15,194 nt of DNA, taken from NCBI GenBank assembly GCA_900617975.1, contig UZAE01001100.1, forward strand, positions 1 through 15,194. The letters run 5' to 3'. The notes below the pieces were generated by a model. The model had not been told where the DNA came from. It saw only the letters and a list, made by a program, of their open reading frames with translations, and did not search any database. The stretch comes from Rodentolepis nana. Taxonomy: Eukaryota; Platyhelminthes; Cestoda; Cyclophyllidea; Hymenolepididae. Position 1 is the stretch's first letter; every line of letters starts with the position of its first letter. A program made the translations under genes and the position numbers. Below, piece by piece: positions 1-9,583 of the stretch.

Positions 1-235
1 AACATCTTCACAGATTGGGAGTATACACTCAACCCACATGAGGAAATGGAGAAGACCCACCTGATTCGATGACCAGCACTAAAGACAACGACGGAAAGCC
101 AGAGATACTGGGAAGCAAGAAGACAGCTAATGAACTGCTATAAATGTACCCCCCCCCACCCTTGGGGGAAGCTGAAGTCAAAGTTTAAGGGCTAATGATA
201 AATATCACAAAGCCTGCCATTTGAAATAAATATAT
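1..235 (+). mobile_element. 3' part of a retroelement in SPT5 intron 5 (copy A)
   Basis: This lies within the last visible SPT5 intron (1-267), antisense to the host gene. Positions about 168-235 match the 3' tail of the element at 14835-15145, sharing GAAGTCAA, AGGGCTAATGATAA and GCCTGCCATTTGA before an AT-rich end. Upstream of the tail the two copies differ. One forward frame (1-72) stays open up to a TGA and reads like a possible protein C-terminus, and a nine-base C run lies at 149-157. It could be the 3' end of a LINE whose tail the shorter copies share. That is inference, because its left end is outside the window. Confidence 0.5.
168..235 (+). repeat. Shared 3' tail of the dispersed element, copy A
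   Basis: These roughly 65 bases align to 15083-15145 with few mismatches. The common blocks are GAAGTCAA, AGGGCTAATGATAA, ATCA, GCCTGCCATTTGA and a final ATAAATA-type AT-rich end. Confidence 0.75.
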
Positions 236-267
236 AAATTTTTAATAAAAGATTTTCAAATGTCTAC

Positions 268-3200
268 CTTAATAGTATTAGAATTGTGATCCAACGCCTG
301 AGGCGCAACACTACGTGGTCCACCGAATTTGACGACCCTTAGAGCAGTATTGGCTTTCACATTGACAACTTTTCCGTGACATGTGAGAATAGAAATACTC
401 TCCCTGTCCATTTGGATGACCACGCCAGCGTTTTGAGCATCGATTTGAACGAACTCATTGAGTTGAACACCTCCTGGATTACCAGGGTCAGTTGGACCAG
501 CACGATCTTGCCAAAGGCGCAAATCTCTTGGAGCAACCCGAATCTCCGACATTCCACTGTCTGGTAGCACTAAGCAGATGTTGGGTTCGTAAACTAAAAG
601 AAGACCGGTCTCATTCCTGTAACGCCCGTTGATCACCTAAAGAGGAGGAAATGTTTGGATTGGAAATATCACAATATAAAAAATGTGCAATTTTGCATCT
701 TGGGAAAACAACTGAAGCCAGATAATACTAAAGCTAAATGAAGGGAAAAAAGAATCAAAGAATGTGGAGTTATACAATATTTACCACCAGCGGCCGACGA
801 TTGCTCAGCCACTCACCGGCGGCAGGGTGCGAGATAGACTTACTTCCACGTGGTGCACACTGGGCAACGTATACTCGTACGACAAAGAAGTCTATAAACC
901 GGCAGTTGACTTGACTTCAAACTACCATGACCACACTGTGTGCCATATTTGACCACTTTCACAGTACTCACCCTTCCTTTTTCTCTACCCTTGTGTCTGT
1001 CTCTTTTACATCTGTGAATCACTCTTCTGTTCGCCCTCCACATTTTGTGATTTTGGCTGTTCCTCTCCTCTGGGAACCCCGAAGATACCTTTCAATAAAC
1101 AAAAATGCTTTCCTTCTTTCATATGCAGTAAAGAACCCCAGTTTTCATGGACTAACTCTCCCTACTCTTTCCCATTTTCAGATTGTTAGATTAATCAATT
1201 ATAAAATGATATTAATAAACCTCAATCTGCTCACCCTGACATGATCACCTTGTTCGAAGTACTTCCTTAATTCATGTGTATTGAAAGGAATGGGTTCTTT
1301 GAGATCATTGTGGCTAGGTTGAACAATAATTCGGCCATTTGGTTCAGTAGAAGTAACTGTACCTCGAAGATTTTTCAATTCACCATCACACACTTCGACA
1401 ATATCGCCCGGCAAGAAGTCGTAGTCCCCAGAGAGTACCTCGCCGTTGGGACCCAATTTCGGAGCCGTGGAACTCTTGGAAGCCACTGATGCTGCCGCCG
1501 CTGCTAATTCTACACCATCTGGCATTTGATTGAAAAGTTCCAGCTCGGCTAAAGTAGGCCGAATGCCCTCTGAGATCTACAGTAAAAAAATAAAAACAAC
1601 CTAGCTACTAAATTGACTATGAGTAGGACGCCAGAATATGTCAAATGGAAAAGTAAAAAATGGTAATATTTAGCGTGCTGGTAGTGTAATTTATCGAAAT
1701 GCACATCTGACAAGGCACGTATCACTAAATCTGTATTTAACGAAGCAAACTCAATGATGGGAGTAACCAACTCCACTGGTTCAATCAGGCCAACCGGAGA
1801 GTTGCTCAACGAAGAAGCTTCACGATATATCTCTAAACCGAAATCAAGTGAAGTAAATTTTGATTTAATCATTTCTTCTTCTCATTATTACGCTTATCGC
1901 AAAAAAAAGAACTGGAAGGTATGATTCCGCTTATTTTTTTTATAGACTTTATGATGATAACGCCGTATTTGTTAAGAAATGCAAATGTAATTGAGGGATG
2001 GGAATTAAAAGTGCGGCTTAAGAACTACGCCATCACGGTCGTCGATTGAGAGGACAATGATTTCAGCTGTCAGTGTTAACAAATAACATTGGTATTAACA
2101 TGTCAGGTCATAGACCAACAGAACGTAATGAAAACATACTTGTAGTTGTTTTACTTAATATTTGAGAGATTTGAATATTCCCGATATGACCACATGCAAT
2201 TCACTATAAGTGATGAAAAGAAACAGGCTTATAACCACACTAGACAAGATGAAAGGACAGCGCATTTAAGCGTATAGTTATTCTATACTTCTTCTCAGAA
2301 AGAGATCATGATCGAAACACTGAGTTATGGGTGGGTGACTTGGAAAATGCTCGGCTCCTTCTCGTCTCAGCCAATTGAGTATAGGCACCCTGCATTCCAT
2401 TTCATTATGTAATTATTCTCAAAAATGCTATTCCACTCAGGCCATCTATGGTACGTTAGAAACCTAAATCAACCTCGAGAGGGTGCTATTGTAGTGAAAG
2501 GAAAGAGGTGTATGAAATAAATTGGCCATCAAAATAAGCTTCTACCATTTAATGTTGGTTAAAAAGAAGGATAGACAGTAGAACTTTTCTGCGTACTTGG
2601 TTTATAGGTACGCTCATAGAAGGAACACTGGCTGACAAGAATATTTTGAAAATAATCTTTATTCTTCTACCCCTAGAACAGATAACAATAATCAGAGCTG
2701 ATAACAAACAATTCTTCCATTTTATCTCATTCTTATAATCAATAAGGGTGTAGCCATTAGCAAAAAATACATTCAACGCTTTCTCATATTTTTTGTTCCT
2801 TGTGGTACTGTAATTTAAAAATTCACAACCGCCTAAAAAAGAAATAAGCTCTATTGCTCCTTCAATAAATGAACAAATAACTGAAATGCGACGACTTACA
2901 ACCGTATTAATCCTAAAGTCCTTTAAGAGGAAGCCTGCTGAGTCATACTGATTGCCTTCAAAGACAACATACCGGCCACTGGTGGAGATACGATCGCTAA
3001 CTTTAGTGGGATCAAATAAGGCAGCGGGTGGACGCTTCCAATTAAATTTTCGATTAGCAGATAGAGAAGGATCTCCATTAACAGGTTCGGATTCAAACAT
3101 TCGATTACGTTTTCGTTCGTAATCAATCCGAGGGACAAGCTTGAGCCACACGATATTTTGAGCATCTTCAACACTTTCAACCTAAAGATAAAGTAAAATG

Positions 3201-4248
3201 ACAAATAAAGCATTAACAGTGCTGGAAAACCGAAATTTTTAACAAAAAGTTTAATACTTACACGTGCTAAATCGTTTTTGTAACGACCACCCTTAATGCG
3301 GACCCACTGCTTAGGTTTTAATTGCGCGGACTCCTTAACAACTCGCAACACATCAACCATCTCGTCAACAGGAACAAGCTTTTGATCAAACTGGGCTCGT
3401 GCGAGAGCTTTTAGACCATCAATTGCCTGCTTGACATGAGTCTGTTTAAAAGCTTCAATATAGAGATAACCCTTAAGGGTATCTTTTGCAATAATAGACT
3501 TAATTTGGAGGGGGGTAGAAGTGCATTGGAAGGCAAGGAATTTGCGAGCTAAAGCAATAGCAGTTGTTCTTTCCTCGCCTATCTGGCATTTGACAAGCCA
3601 AAGGTGAGGATCTTTGATACCGGGAAGGTTTTGTTGTTGTTGGATACTAGCCGTCATGCCATAACCTTCACCGAGTTGTCTTGAAGCGAAGTTTGATTTC
3701 TCATAACGTTCTGTAAAATAACGCTCTAGTTCATCTGCGTCCTGCTCCGTGAATTCCTGCATTCGAGTTCGAGCTTCTAAATCACGAGCGGAGGCCATAG
3801 CAGACTGGATGGCCTCAACATCCTCATGACCTAAAAGATCCGCTTCATCATCACCAGACTCCTCCTCCTCCTCCTCGTCATCCACGGCTTCAGCCTCATC
3901 GTTGAAAAGATTCTAAGGAGGCAAAAAACGACCTAAGTAATTCTAAACAATCAGATATTTAAATAACTAGACATAAAAACAGCAAAAAAGTTTATAATAA
4001 AGTTGATTCATACGAATAATAAACTTTGCATAAAAGTTATTAATATGACAATTGGGGTTACTTACTCGCACATCACTCGCGTCACGATAGCGTTCACGAC
4101 GCTTTCTACGCCGCCTACGTTCTTCCTCTTCATCTTCATCATCGTCTTCTTCTATCGAAAGCCTTTCAGAATCTTCGCTAGGATCATCACTTTCTTCCTC
4201 ATGTCGCATGCGCTTAGCAGAAACAACACTTTCTTCGTCAGAATCCAT
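268..4248 (-). CDS. SUPT5H: SPT5, DSIF elongation factor large subunit (3'-truncated by window edge)
   Basis: SPT5 binds SPT4 to form DSIF, which sits on RNA polymerase II in the nucleus and controls pausing and elongation. I assembled five coding exons on the minus strand: 4248-4066, 3912-3262, 3181-2900, 1576-1235 and 636-268, together 609 residues. All junctions are GT/AG and phase 0. Residues 17-43 are acidic, followed by an arginine-rich block at 44-52 and a second acidic stretch at about 66-85. A NusG N-terminal domain spans about 162-252 (DPHLWLVKCQIGEER, PLQIKS). KOW1 starts at about 258, KOW2 at about 423 (FLPGDIVEVCDGEL), KOW3 at about 476 (HELRKYFEQGDHVR) and KOW4 at about 545 (LNEFVQIDAQNAGVV). 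An alanine-rich linker at 396-411 precedes KOW2. KOW5 and the C-terminal repeats must lie left of position 1. The start is an ATG opening an acidic N-terminus as in other SPT5 proteins. The family call is firm; only the exon edges are predicted. Confidence 0.95.
637..1234 (-). other. SPT5 intron 4 (598 bp)
   Basis: On the minus strand the donor is GTGAGC (from 1234) and the acceptor is CTTTAG (ending at 637), phase 0. The intron interrupts the polypeptide between DHVR and VINGRYR in KOW3. It contains element copy B at 823-1084. A GC-rich stretch at about 785-830, just upstream of that copy, may be an additional part of the same insertion. Nothing else was recognised. Confidence 0.85.
823..1084 (+). 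mobile_element. SINE-like/retroposed element, copy B, lacking its 3' tail
   Basis: It aligns over nearly its whole length with the element at 14835-15145. Shared blocks include CCACGTGGTGCAC, TGGGCAACGTATACTC, GGCAGTTGACTT and CTTCAAACTACCAT, then a pyrimidine-rich middle and CCCGAAG. After CCCGAAG (1078-1084) the match stops: the AGGGCTAATGATAA tail is absent and unrelated sequence ending in AATAAACAAAAA follows. It lies in SPT5 intron 4 in antisense orientation. No clear target-site duplication was found. Confidence 0.8.
1577..2899 (-). other. SPT5 intron 3 (1323 bp)
   Basis: On the minus strand the donor is GTAAGT (from 2899) and the acceptor is CTGTAG (ending at 1577), phase 0. It separates ...FRINTV from ISEGIRPTL... 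The intron is otherwise without a recognised feature, apart from a minus-strand open frame starting with ATG at 1872 that looks protein-like for about 60 residues (see findings). The open frame at 2549-2899 is only read-through of exon 3. Confidence 0.85.
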
Positions 4249-4628
4249 AGGAAAGCCTTGTGAGAAATAAGGAACGCGCGCAATGTTTTACCCAATTTTA
4301 TGTTCGATAAACGTGCAAATAAATTGTAAATATCTACTATGCATTTATTTCAAAATTCTGACTATGAGTATTTAGGTCATTTACTTTAATATTATATTTA
4401 TTTATTACTGCTTTTTTAATTAAAATCCATTGCTTGATGATATTTAATCATGATAAGCTAATGATTTCATTCTAACAACTTTATATGTTTAAAATTTAAG
4501 TCAATATTTGTTCTAATTTTTTTTATAATAATTAACCAAAGTTTATTGAAATCGACCTTGCGTAATATTGTCAATCCTCGCATTTGTGCTTTTTTGGGTA
4601 AGTTAGTCGTTTCTCTTTGTTTCTAGAC
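4249..4628. promoter_or_regulatory. Shared divergent promoter region of SPT5 and API5
   Basis: Only 380 bp separate the two start codons, which point away from each other. The stretch is AT-rich, with a more GC-rich patch (ACGCGCGCAATG, about 4274-4285) near the SPT5 start. No clear TATA box at a sensible distance was identified for either gene. Both promoters and 5' leaders must fit here unless upstream non-coding exons exist. Confidence 0.6.
4598..4626 (+). other. Possible 29-nt 5'-UTR micro-intron, or trans-splice acceptor, of API5
   Basis: The block begins GTAAGT and ends in a pyrimidine tract plus TTTCTAG, two bases before the API5 ATG. It has the form of a very short intron. The same AG could instead be a spliced-leader acceptor, since flatworms trans-splice many mRNAs. 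Sequence alone cannot decide between these. Confidence 0.4.
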
Positions 4629-7425
4629 ATGTTCGCCGTGACCGTCGAATCTCTATACGATTGTTTCTATGTAATATCGAATAATTCCAGTTCTGACGTT
4701 GATGTAGGGTTTCGGTTCATTTTCTACTTTTTTTTAGAAACTTAAGGCTTATCAAAAAATTTTGCAAGGAAGCAAAAGCGGACCTAATGAGAAAAAGCTC
4801 TCTTCCCAATTTATTGGCAGATTTTTTAAATTATTCCAAGCTGAACAAGAAAATAGCTTTAACTGTCTACTTGATTTGTGCGATGATGAAGATTCCAATA
4901 CTCGCATTCAGGCTGTTCGTGATTTCCAGCAAATTTGTAAAGCCGTGCCTGAATTTATTCCTCGCGTTTCAGACGTCTTGGCCCAGCTGGTAATTGCTGA
5001 AAATGTCTCGGTAATGTGGTTTCGTTTTTTATATTTTCTTTAGGAATCGAACGGAATTAATAATTCGCTTAAATCTCTTCTCATGATGGATCCCAGCAGT
5101 ACTCTCATAGGTGTTTTTAATCAAATTGTGCCCAGTAAATCAGAAATTCAACGGAAAAACTTACTGCAATTTTTAATGGACTGTTTGAAGGACATTCCAG
5201 AGGAAAAAATGACTGCAGAATTGGAAGAATTTATTATAGAACACTTAAATAATTTATTCAGTGATGCTTCATTTACTGAATTCGTTGCTGTTGTTACTAT
5301 TATGTCTTCGCTCAAATCGCTGTCGACGTTGTTAGGTCGTCAAAAATTAGTCAACATGATTAGCAGTTTCGTCATGGAGAAAATGCCTACTTTTGATCCA
5401 CAAAGCGTTAAATCTGTCGAACTTATTCAACAGGCTGGAAAACAGATAGTACGACTGCTATCAAAAAATGTATCAGCTGCCAAGTTGCTGAAATATATGC
5501 TCGATAACGTTGTTCCTTCCGTTCTCTCTGTGGAGAATCCCTTCCAACAACGTGGAATTCTGCAGCTTTTAACAACTTTCAGTTCTCATCCGGGTGATAC
5601 ATTTACATCTATTCCTGAGGATCGTCGAGTTCAGTTGCTTCAGCCCCTTTACGTGGCACTTTTGACTAGCTTACCGGAACTCTCAACTCTTACTGACGAA
5701 GGAGATGTCCACTTGAAAATGTCTCTTCCTGCTTTTACTATTGAGTGCATTTTGTATACACTTCTTAATCTACTCAAATTTTGCCCCACATTTCTCAGTG
5801 CCTCTGTCCAAAATGAGAGTGATGCGGCTTCACAAGAGGGGGCCGCTAGACTGCATTCTCTGCGCCATAAAGCCCAATATACGGCACGGCTTATACAATC
5901 CTACAAAACACCGATTGTTGCCGAACTGCAAGCTTCTTTCCAAGCTGAAGGTGGCTGTTCGGTTAAAACTGCTGATGAAGTGAGGCGGGTGAGCTATTGA
6001 TTTTTTTTCGCATTTTATGAATCACTTCCTATGAGGATTACTTGGGATAACTGCGTAGTATTTTTTATTTTCACTATGGGTAATTAAGTCTTGATGACCT
6101 TGGCTTTTATCTTAGAGTATGTCCGTGTAGTGTCTCTAGTGTCTCCCTCAAGTTGATATCGTTCCTTACCGTGTGCAAAATAAGTTTACAGATTTAATTG
6201 CATTAAGCAAATGAAATTTGTCAGTAGTAAGTCAAACAAATTTTAAAGGTAAGGGGATCACAGAAGTCATCGAGAATAGTGTGAAAATAGTAAAGTTATC
6301 GTTGGAATTTTTTGTTTTCGATTTTGGTTGGTGAGTAGTTCGCGTTCTATTATTCAAATTTCATGAATTGCTGAAGGTGTTTGCCTATGATTACCAGCGT
6401 TTACTAACAAGTTTTTTTCTATCAGAATGCGGGGTTTTGCCCCTTCAATTCATCCGTTAATTGAGAAGGCAAACCGATTTTGCTTCCTGTTCATCATTTT
6501 AAGTCCAAAGATCCTCACTTGCTGTAGTTGATCGTTTCATTGAAGTCTTTAATTAATTGAGATATTTGAATTTTCTTTAAGATTGATGTTTTTTCCAATT
6601 GAACCAATTGCACTTCTTTTCACTACCCTGTTCAAATTTAGCAAACGATCACATGTACATAAATTTAACTGATCGAGTGGTGACCCTGTTCCACCCTTCC
6701 CTTATGTTTAATTTCTCAAAATAAGATGCATTGAACCACTTTACCAATATGCCCTATTGATAGTTCATCTTTTATGTTCGGTATTCAATTTCTCATCAAC
6801 CTTCTAGCACTTTTTGATTGTGTTTTTTCCCGCCTCAGACCTTTTAGTTAAGTCAAAGTACTTCATCAATATGTATATGTATTGGGCATTCGAATTGATT
6901 CATCCCGTAAGAAGGGAGTCAAACTTCAGTCCCAAATAAAGAAAAGCTGTGAGGCAACATTTTAACATCCAACCCCATATAACCGCCCTTTAGAAAATAA
7001 GGGCCTTCGATACTTCTTCGGATTGGCAGACTTTCTGAAAACCCCGGAAATACACAATTTATCCCGATCACTTCTTAAATTTATTAAGTCATTTAGTTAT
7101 TCAGTTAATTTCAGTCGTGTAACTTGATTTTTTGCTGAACTATTTCATTGTTGCCATTCTTTCTTATCCTCTTTTTGTGAAGGCCCTTGCAAACATTGAG
7201 AAGATGGTTCGCTGCATTTTTCGCTCAAAAATCGAATCTCATTGTCTGCATGATGTAGTTTTATCGTGGATAGAACCATCACCTCCAAAAGCACCGGCTA
7301 CGTCATCACCAACGGCGCTAACTGCCGGAGCAAAGCGTCGTACTTCACAACAGCAGGGTACTTCCCAAACGTGGAGTAAACGGGGAAGATTTCAACATCT
7401 CTACCGCGGTAACAGAAGAAACTGA
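4629..7425 (+). CDS. API5: Apoptosis inhibitor 5 (API5/AAC-11), four exons
   Basis: API5 is a nuclear helical-repeat (HEAT/ARM-like) protein that counters E2F1- and Acinus-linked apoptosis and is conserved in animals and plants. Exons are 4629-4703, 4738-5010, 5044-5988 and 7183-7425, encoding 511 residues, close to the usual size of about 510-524. All junctions are phase 0. Exon 1 supplies the typical N-terminus (TVESLY...). Residues 26-48 (KLKAYQKILQGSK, EKKLSSQFI) and 58-68 (NCLLDLCDDED) match the family closely. Later helical repeats, such as FVAVVTIMSSLKSL and GRQKLVNMI, fit the family along the length. The C-terminus is basic (AKRRTSQQQ, SKRGR, YRGNRRN), fitting a nuclear localisation signal. 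Two short introns (34 and 33 bp) precede a long third one of 1194 bp. Identification rests on remembered family sequence, not a database search. Confidence 0.93.
4704..4737 (+). other. API5 intron 1, 34-bp micro-intron
   Basis: It starts GTAGGG and ends in a T-rich tract plus TTTTAG, phase 0. Removing it joins ...SSSDVD to KLKAYQ and restores exactly the spacing seen between the LY and AYQ motifs of human API5. Confidence 0.85.
5011..5043 (+). other. API5 intron 2, 33-bp micro-intron
   Basis: It starts GTAATG and ends TTTCTTTAG, phase 0. It is itself open in the reading frame and a multiple of three long, but ends with an in-frame TAG, so failure to splice would end the protein at residue 126 (116 coded residues plus 10 from the intron). 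Confidence 0.88.
5989..7182 (+). other. API5 intron 3 (1194 bp)
   Basis: The donor is CGG|GTGAGC and the acceptor is TTTGTGAAG|GCC after a pyrimidine-rich run, phase 0. It joins DEVRR to ALANIEKM. No repeat, RNA gene or nested ORF was recognised inside this AT-rich stretch. Confidence 0.85.
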
Positions 7426-7575
7426 CTGGCTTTAAATCTCAATATCGTTGAGTTTTGTTATTTGCATGGAGTGCAATTCTGGCTATATATGCATGTTTTT
7501 GAAAGTCGTTGTGTATATGTGTCAACACATGTTTATGTGTATAAATTGTGATAATTCATTATATATTATATATTC

Positions 7576-7581
7576 AATAAA
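7576..7581 (+). terminator. API5 poly(A) signal AATAAA
   Basis: A canonical hexamer lies 150 bases after the API5 stop codon, in an AT-rich stretch with alternating TATATATT sequence. It is the first AATAAA downstream, so the 3' UTR is probably about 170 nt. Confidence 0.65.
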
Positions 7582-9239
7582 TATCTCCTCTTGGTAGCAT
7601 TTTCTCATGTTAAAATGGTATAGTTTTGCTTAAACATTGCAATTTGACAAGGTATTATTTTTATCTTCCATAACCGAGCAAAACCCTTTATAGCATTTCA
7701 ATATGGACAATATCCAAACGTATTGTAGATGAAAGCCCACTAAGTGTATGCTAACATTTCCAATTGTAAACTCTGGGTATTTAGGAAGTAAAGTGTAGAG
7801 TTTAGGAATCAGAATAACCCTGCTTCATTTGAGCTAAATACATTATCTAGTTGCTTGCTGTAAATTATTGTTATATATGCATATGCAATATTTCTAACAT
7901 TTAAATACAGGCATTGTTAATTTGTAAAAATTATGTTCAATTTGATGAAGGGTAGTGGAAGTGGGGTCCAGTATGTTGCTTTTCACAATTAAGTTACTTT
8001 ATTCGCATTCCTTTTCACAAGAAGAATTTAGATGACAGTCCTTTGTGTAATTTCGCAGACATTCCTGTTGCACCAATCAATTGGACAAAAGTGATCATCT
8101 TTGGACTTTTGATATTCTATTCATCAGTGCCTTATCGACCCACTTTCAGTCGGAAAACATCACTAACGTCAAGTAACCACTCATATATAATTATTCTCCT
8201 ATATACAATCCCGAAACTCATGATATCTGCTGTCAGACAAGAATGGTAGGAAATGAAGTATGTAAAATCCAACCTATAGCCAATGTATTTTTCTCTCCGT
8301 AGTACTTCGAGATTCTAAAACTTAAGGAAAGGAAATCACTAATCCATCTCAGATCAGGACTTTTACGGATCACTTTTACCGAACCAATGCATTCATAGGC
8401 GGACTTTTTAAGTACGCTCTATTCAAAAGCCGTGTAATATTCACCAAATTCGAAATGGTCTAGTGGCCTTTAGATATCTCCAGTTCGTGAAATTTCTTCC
8501 AATGGGTCATTCCATTTGATGGTTGGTCATTTGGCAATAGTAACATTAAAGACTTTGAGATCCTATAATTTTTATATAGTAATATTTTAATTAACTAACA
8601 TTAATTGTAGCGAGGACTTCAATAGAATGAAAATGTTCCCTAAATAAGCCTAGCTATCTCAATAATATCGATGCCACAGAGCGTATGAAGTGAAAAGGAT
8701 TTATAGCATGAAATCACGAAAACTTTTAGCACGTTTGACACTAAATATGGTCACTTTTATTCGTTTGCGGAAACTTGCTATCTGATTGGATGAAATGTTT
8801 CTATACGCACGACTTGGCTTTCAAGAAAATTCTGTGGTAAATGGGATCCCTTTTATCAGCCTTGGTTCCTCACAATGGTTATATTTCATCTTATGCTTAG
8901 GACTTCTAGAGAACACATATTTGCCAAAAGGAGACACCTTTATTTTCACCTTTGTTTGTAATTGGTAAAATTCCCTATAAGAGGTTTTTAAAAGGCGGAA
9001 GAGCAGATAATGCTATTAATTAAGTTGAAAAAAATAAATATCGAATCACCATTATATCTGGTCTGGGCTTTTTAGGATGAGATAAGGTCGAGTTCTATTG
9101 TGTTATCAAGCCACTTTAGCTTTTAGTTCTCGTTTCGAAGTGACACTAATTTTTAATCGTTTCACTGTATTCTGCTTTTAGCGCTTAAAATTCTCCAGTT
9201 TACTAAATAGAATGTTTTTCTTTCCTGTTGCATTTAAAT
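7582..9239. other. Intergenic stretch with no recognised gene
   Basis: AT-rich DNA between the convergent API5 and 258-aa genes. Short open frames at 8043-8249 and 8786-8968 (plus) show no convincing protein character or splice context. No repeat pair or structured RNA was recognised. Confidence 0.5.
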
Positions 9240-9378
9240 AAGAGGAAAGCTTGCACCCAGCCACCAATCCGTTTGGCATTGCGGATGGTCATTCAAAGCA
9301 TTAGACATGGACAGATGGTCTCGAACTCGTAACCTATAAACCAGCAAACTTAAATGTTTACCTTATTCCGCATTGGTG
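9240..9378 (-). repeat. tRNA-derived SINE-like fragment
   Basis: On the minus strand, 9326-9318 reads GTTCGAGAC, a full match to the RNA polymerase III B-box consensus GWTCRANNC. At 9372-9361, TGCGGAATAAGG resembles an A box. Their starts are 46 bases apart, as in tRNA genes. Between them are TTTAAG and a GGTTTATAGG segment, but no good acceptor stem or anticodon arm forms, so it is not an intact tRNA. The part downstream (9317-9240) is more GC-rich than its surroundings and ends near TGGCTGGGTGCAAGC. No second copy is visible in the window, so the limits are guesses. Confidence 0.35.
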
Positions 9379-9476
9379 TTTTTGTTTGAGCAAATCGTAT
9401 TCTTTAAATCTACGCTGTTTACATGAAATAAAAGCTGATTTCAAAATCCGATTTAGTAAATGGGAGAAAAGTAAAA

Positions 9477-9482
9477 TTTATT
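9477..9482 (-). terminator. Poly(A) signal AATAAA of the 258-aa gene
   Basis: A canonical hexamer on the minus strand about 100 bases after the stop codon of the single-exon ORF. It supports that ORF being the end of a real transcript. Confidence 0.55.
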
Positions 9483-9583
9483 AAGTATTTTTAAAATGCA
9501 ATTAACGATCAAATTAAACTTCTAAACGGTGGAAATGAATTAAAGCTCTAAAATGATTTCTAAATTCATTATCATGAGTGAAA

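Noticed and set aside
149..157. Nine-base C run as a functional signal
   Set aside because: A simple homopolymer in a repeat, prone to sequencing error.
376..567. Plus-strand open frame opposite SPT5 exon 5
   Set aside because: Shadow of the SPT5 coding exon on the other strand.
764..1244. Open frames on both strands in SPT5 intron 4
   Set aside because: They fall inside the repeat copy and its flanks, and the frames are not conserved between copies B and C.
4003..4263. Plus-strand hydrophobic open frame
   Set aside because: It is the antisense of the charged SPT5 exon 1 plus intron 1; no independent evidence.
4762..4764. A TTG as start of API5 exon 2
   Set aside because: It is an internal codon: homology continues upstream to 4738 and, across a 34-bp intron, to the ATG at 4629.
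8786..8968. Plus-strand 60-codon open frame
   Set aside because: No homology, no splice or poly(A) context, and length expected by chance.
9318..9378. A functional tRNA gene
   Set aside because: A and B boxes are present but no acceptor stem or standard anticodon arm can be drawn.
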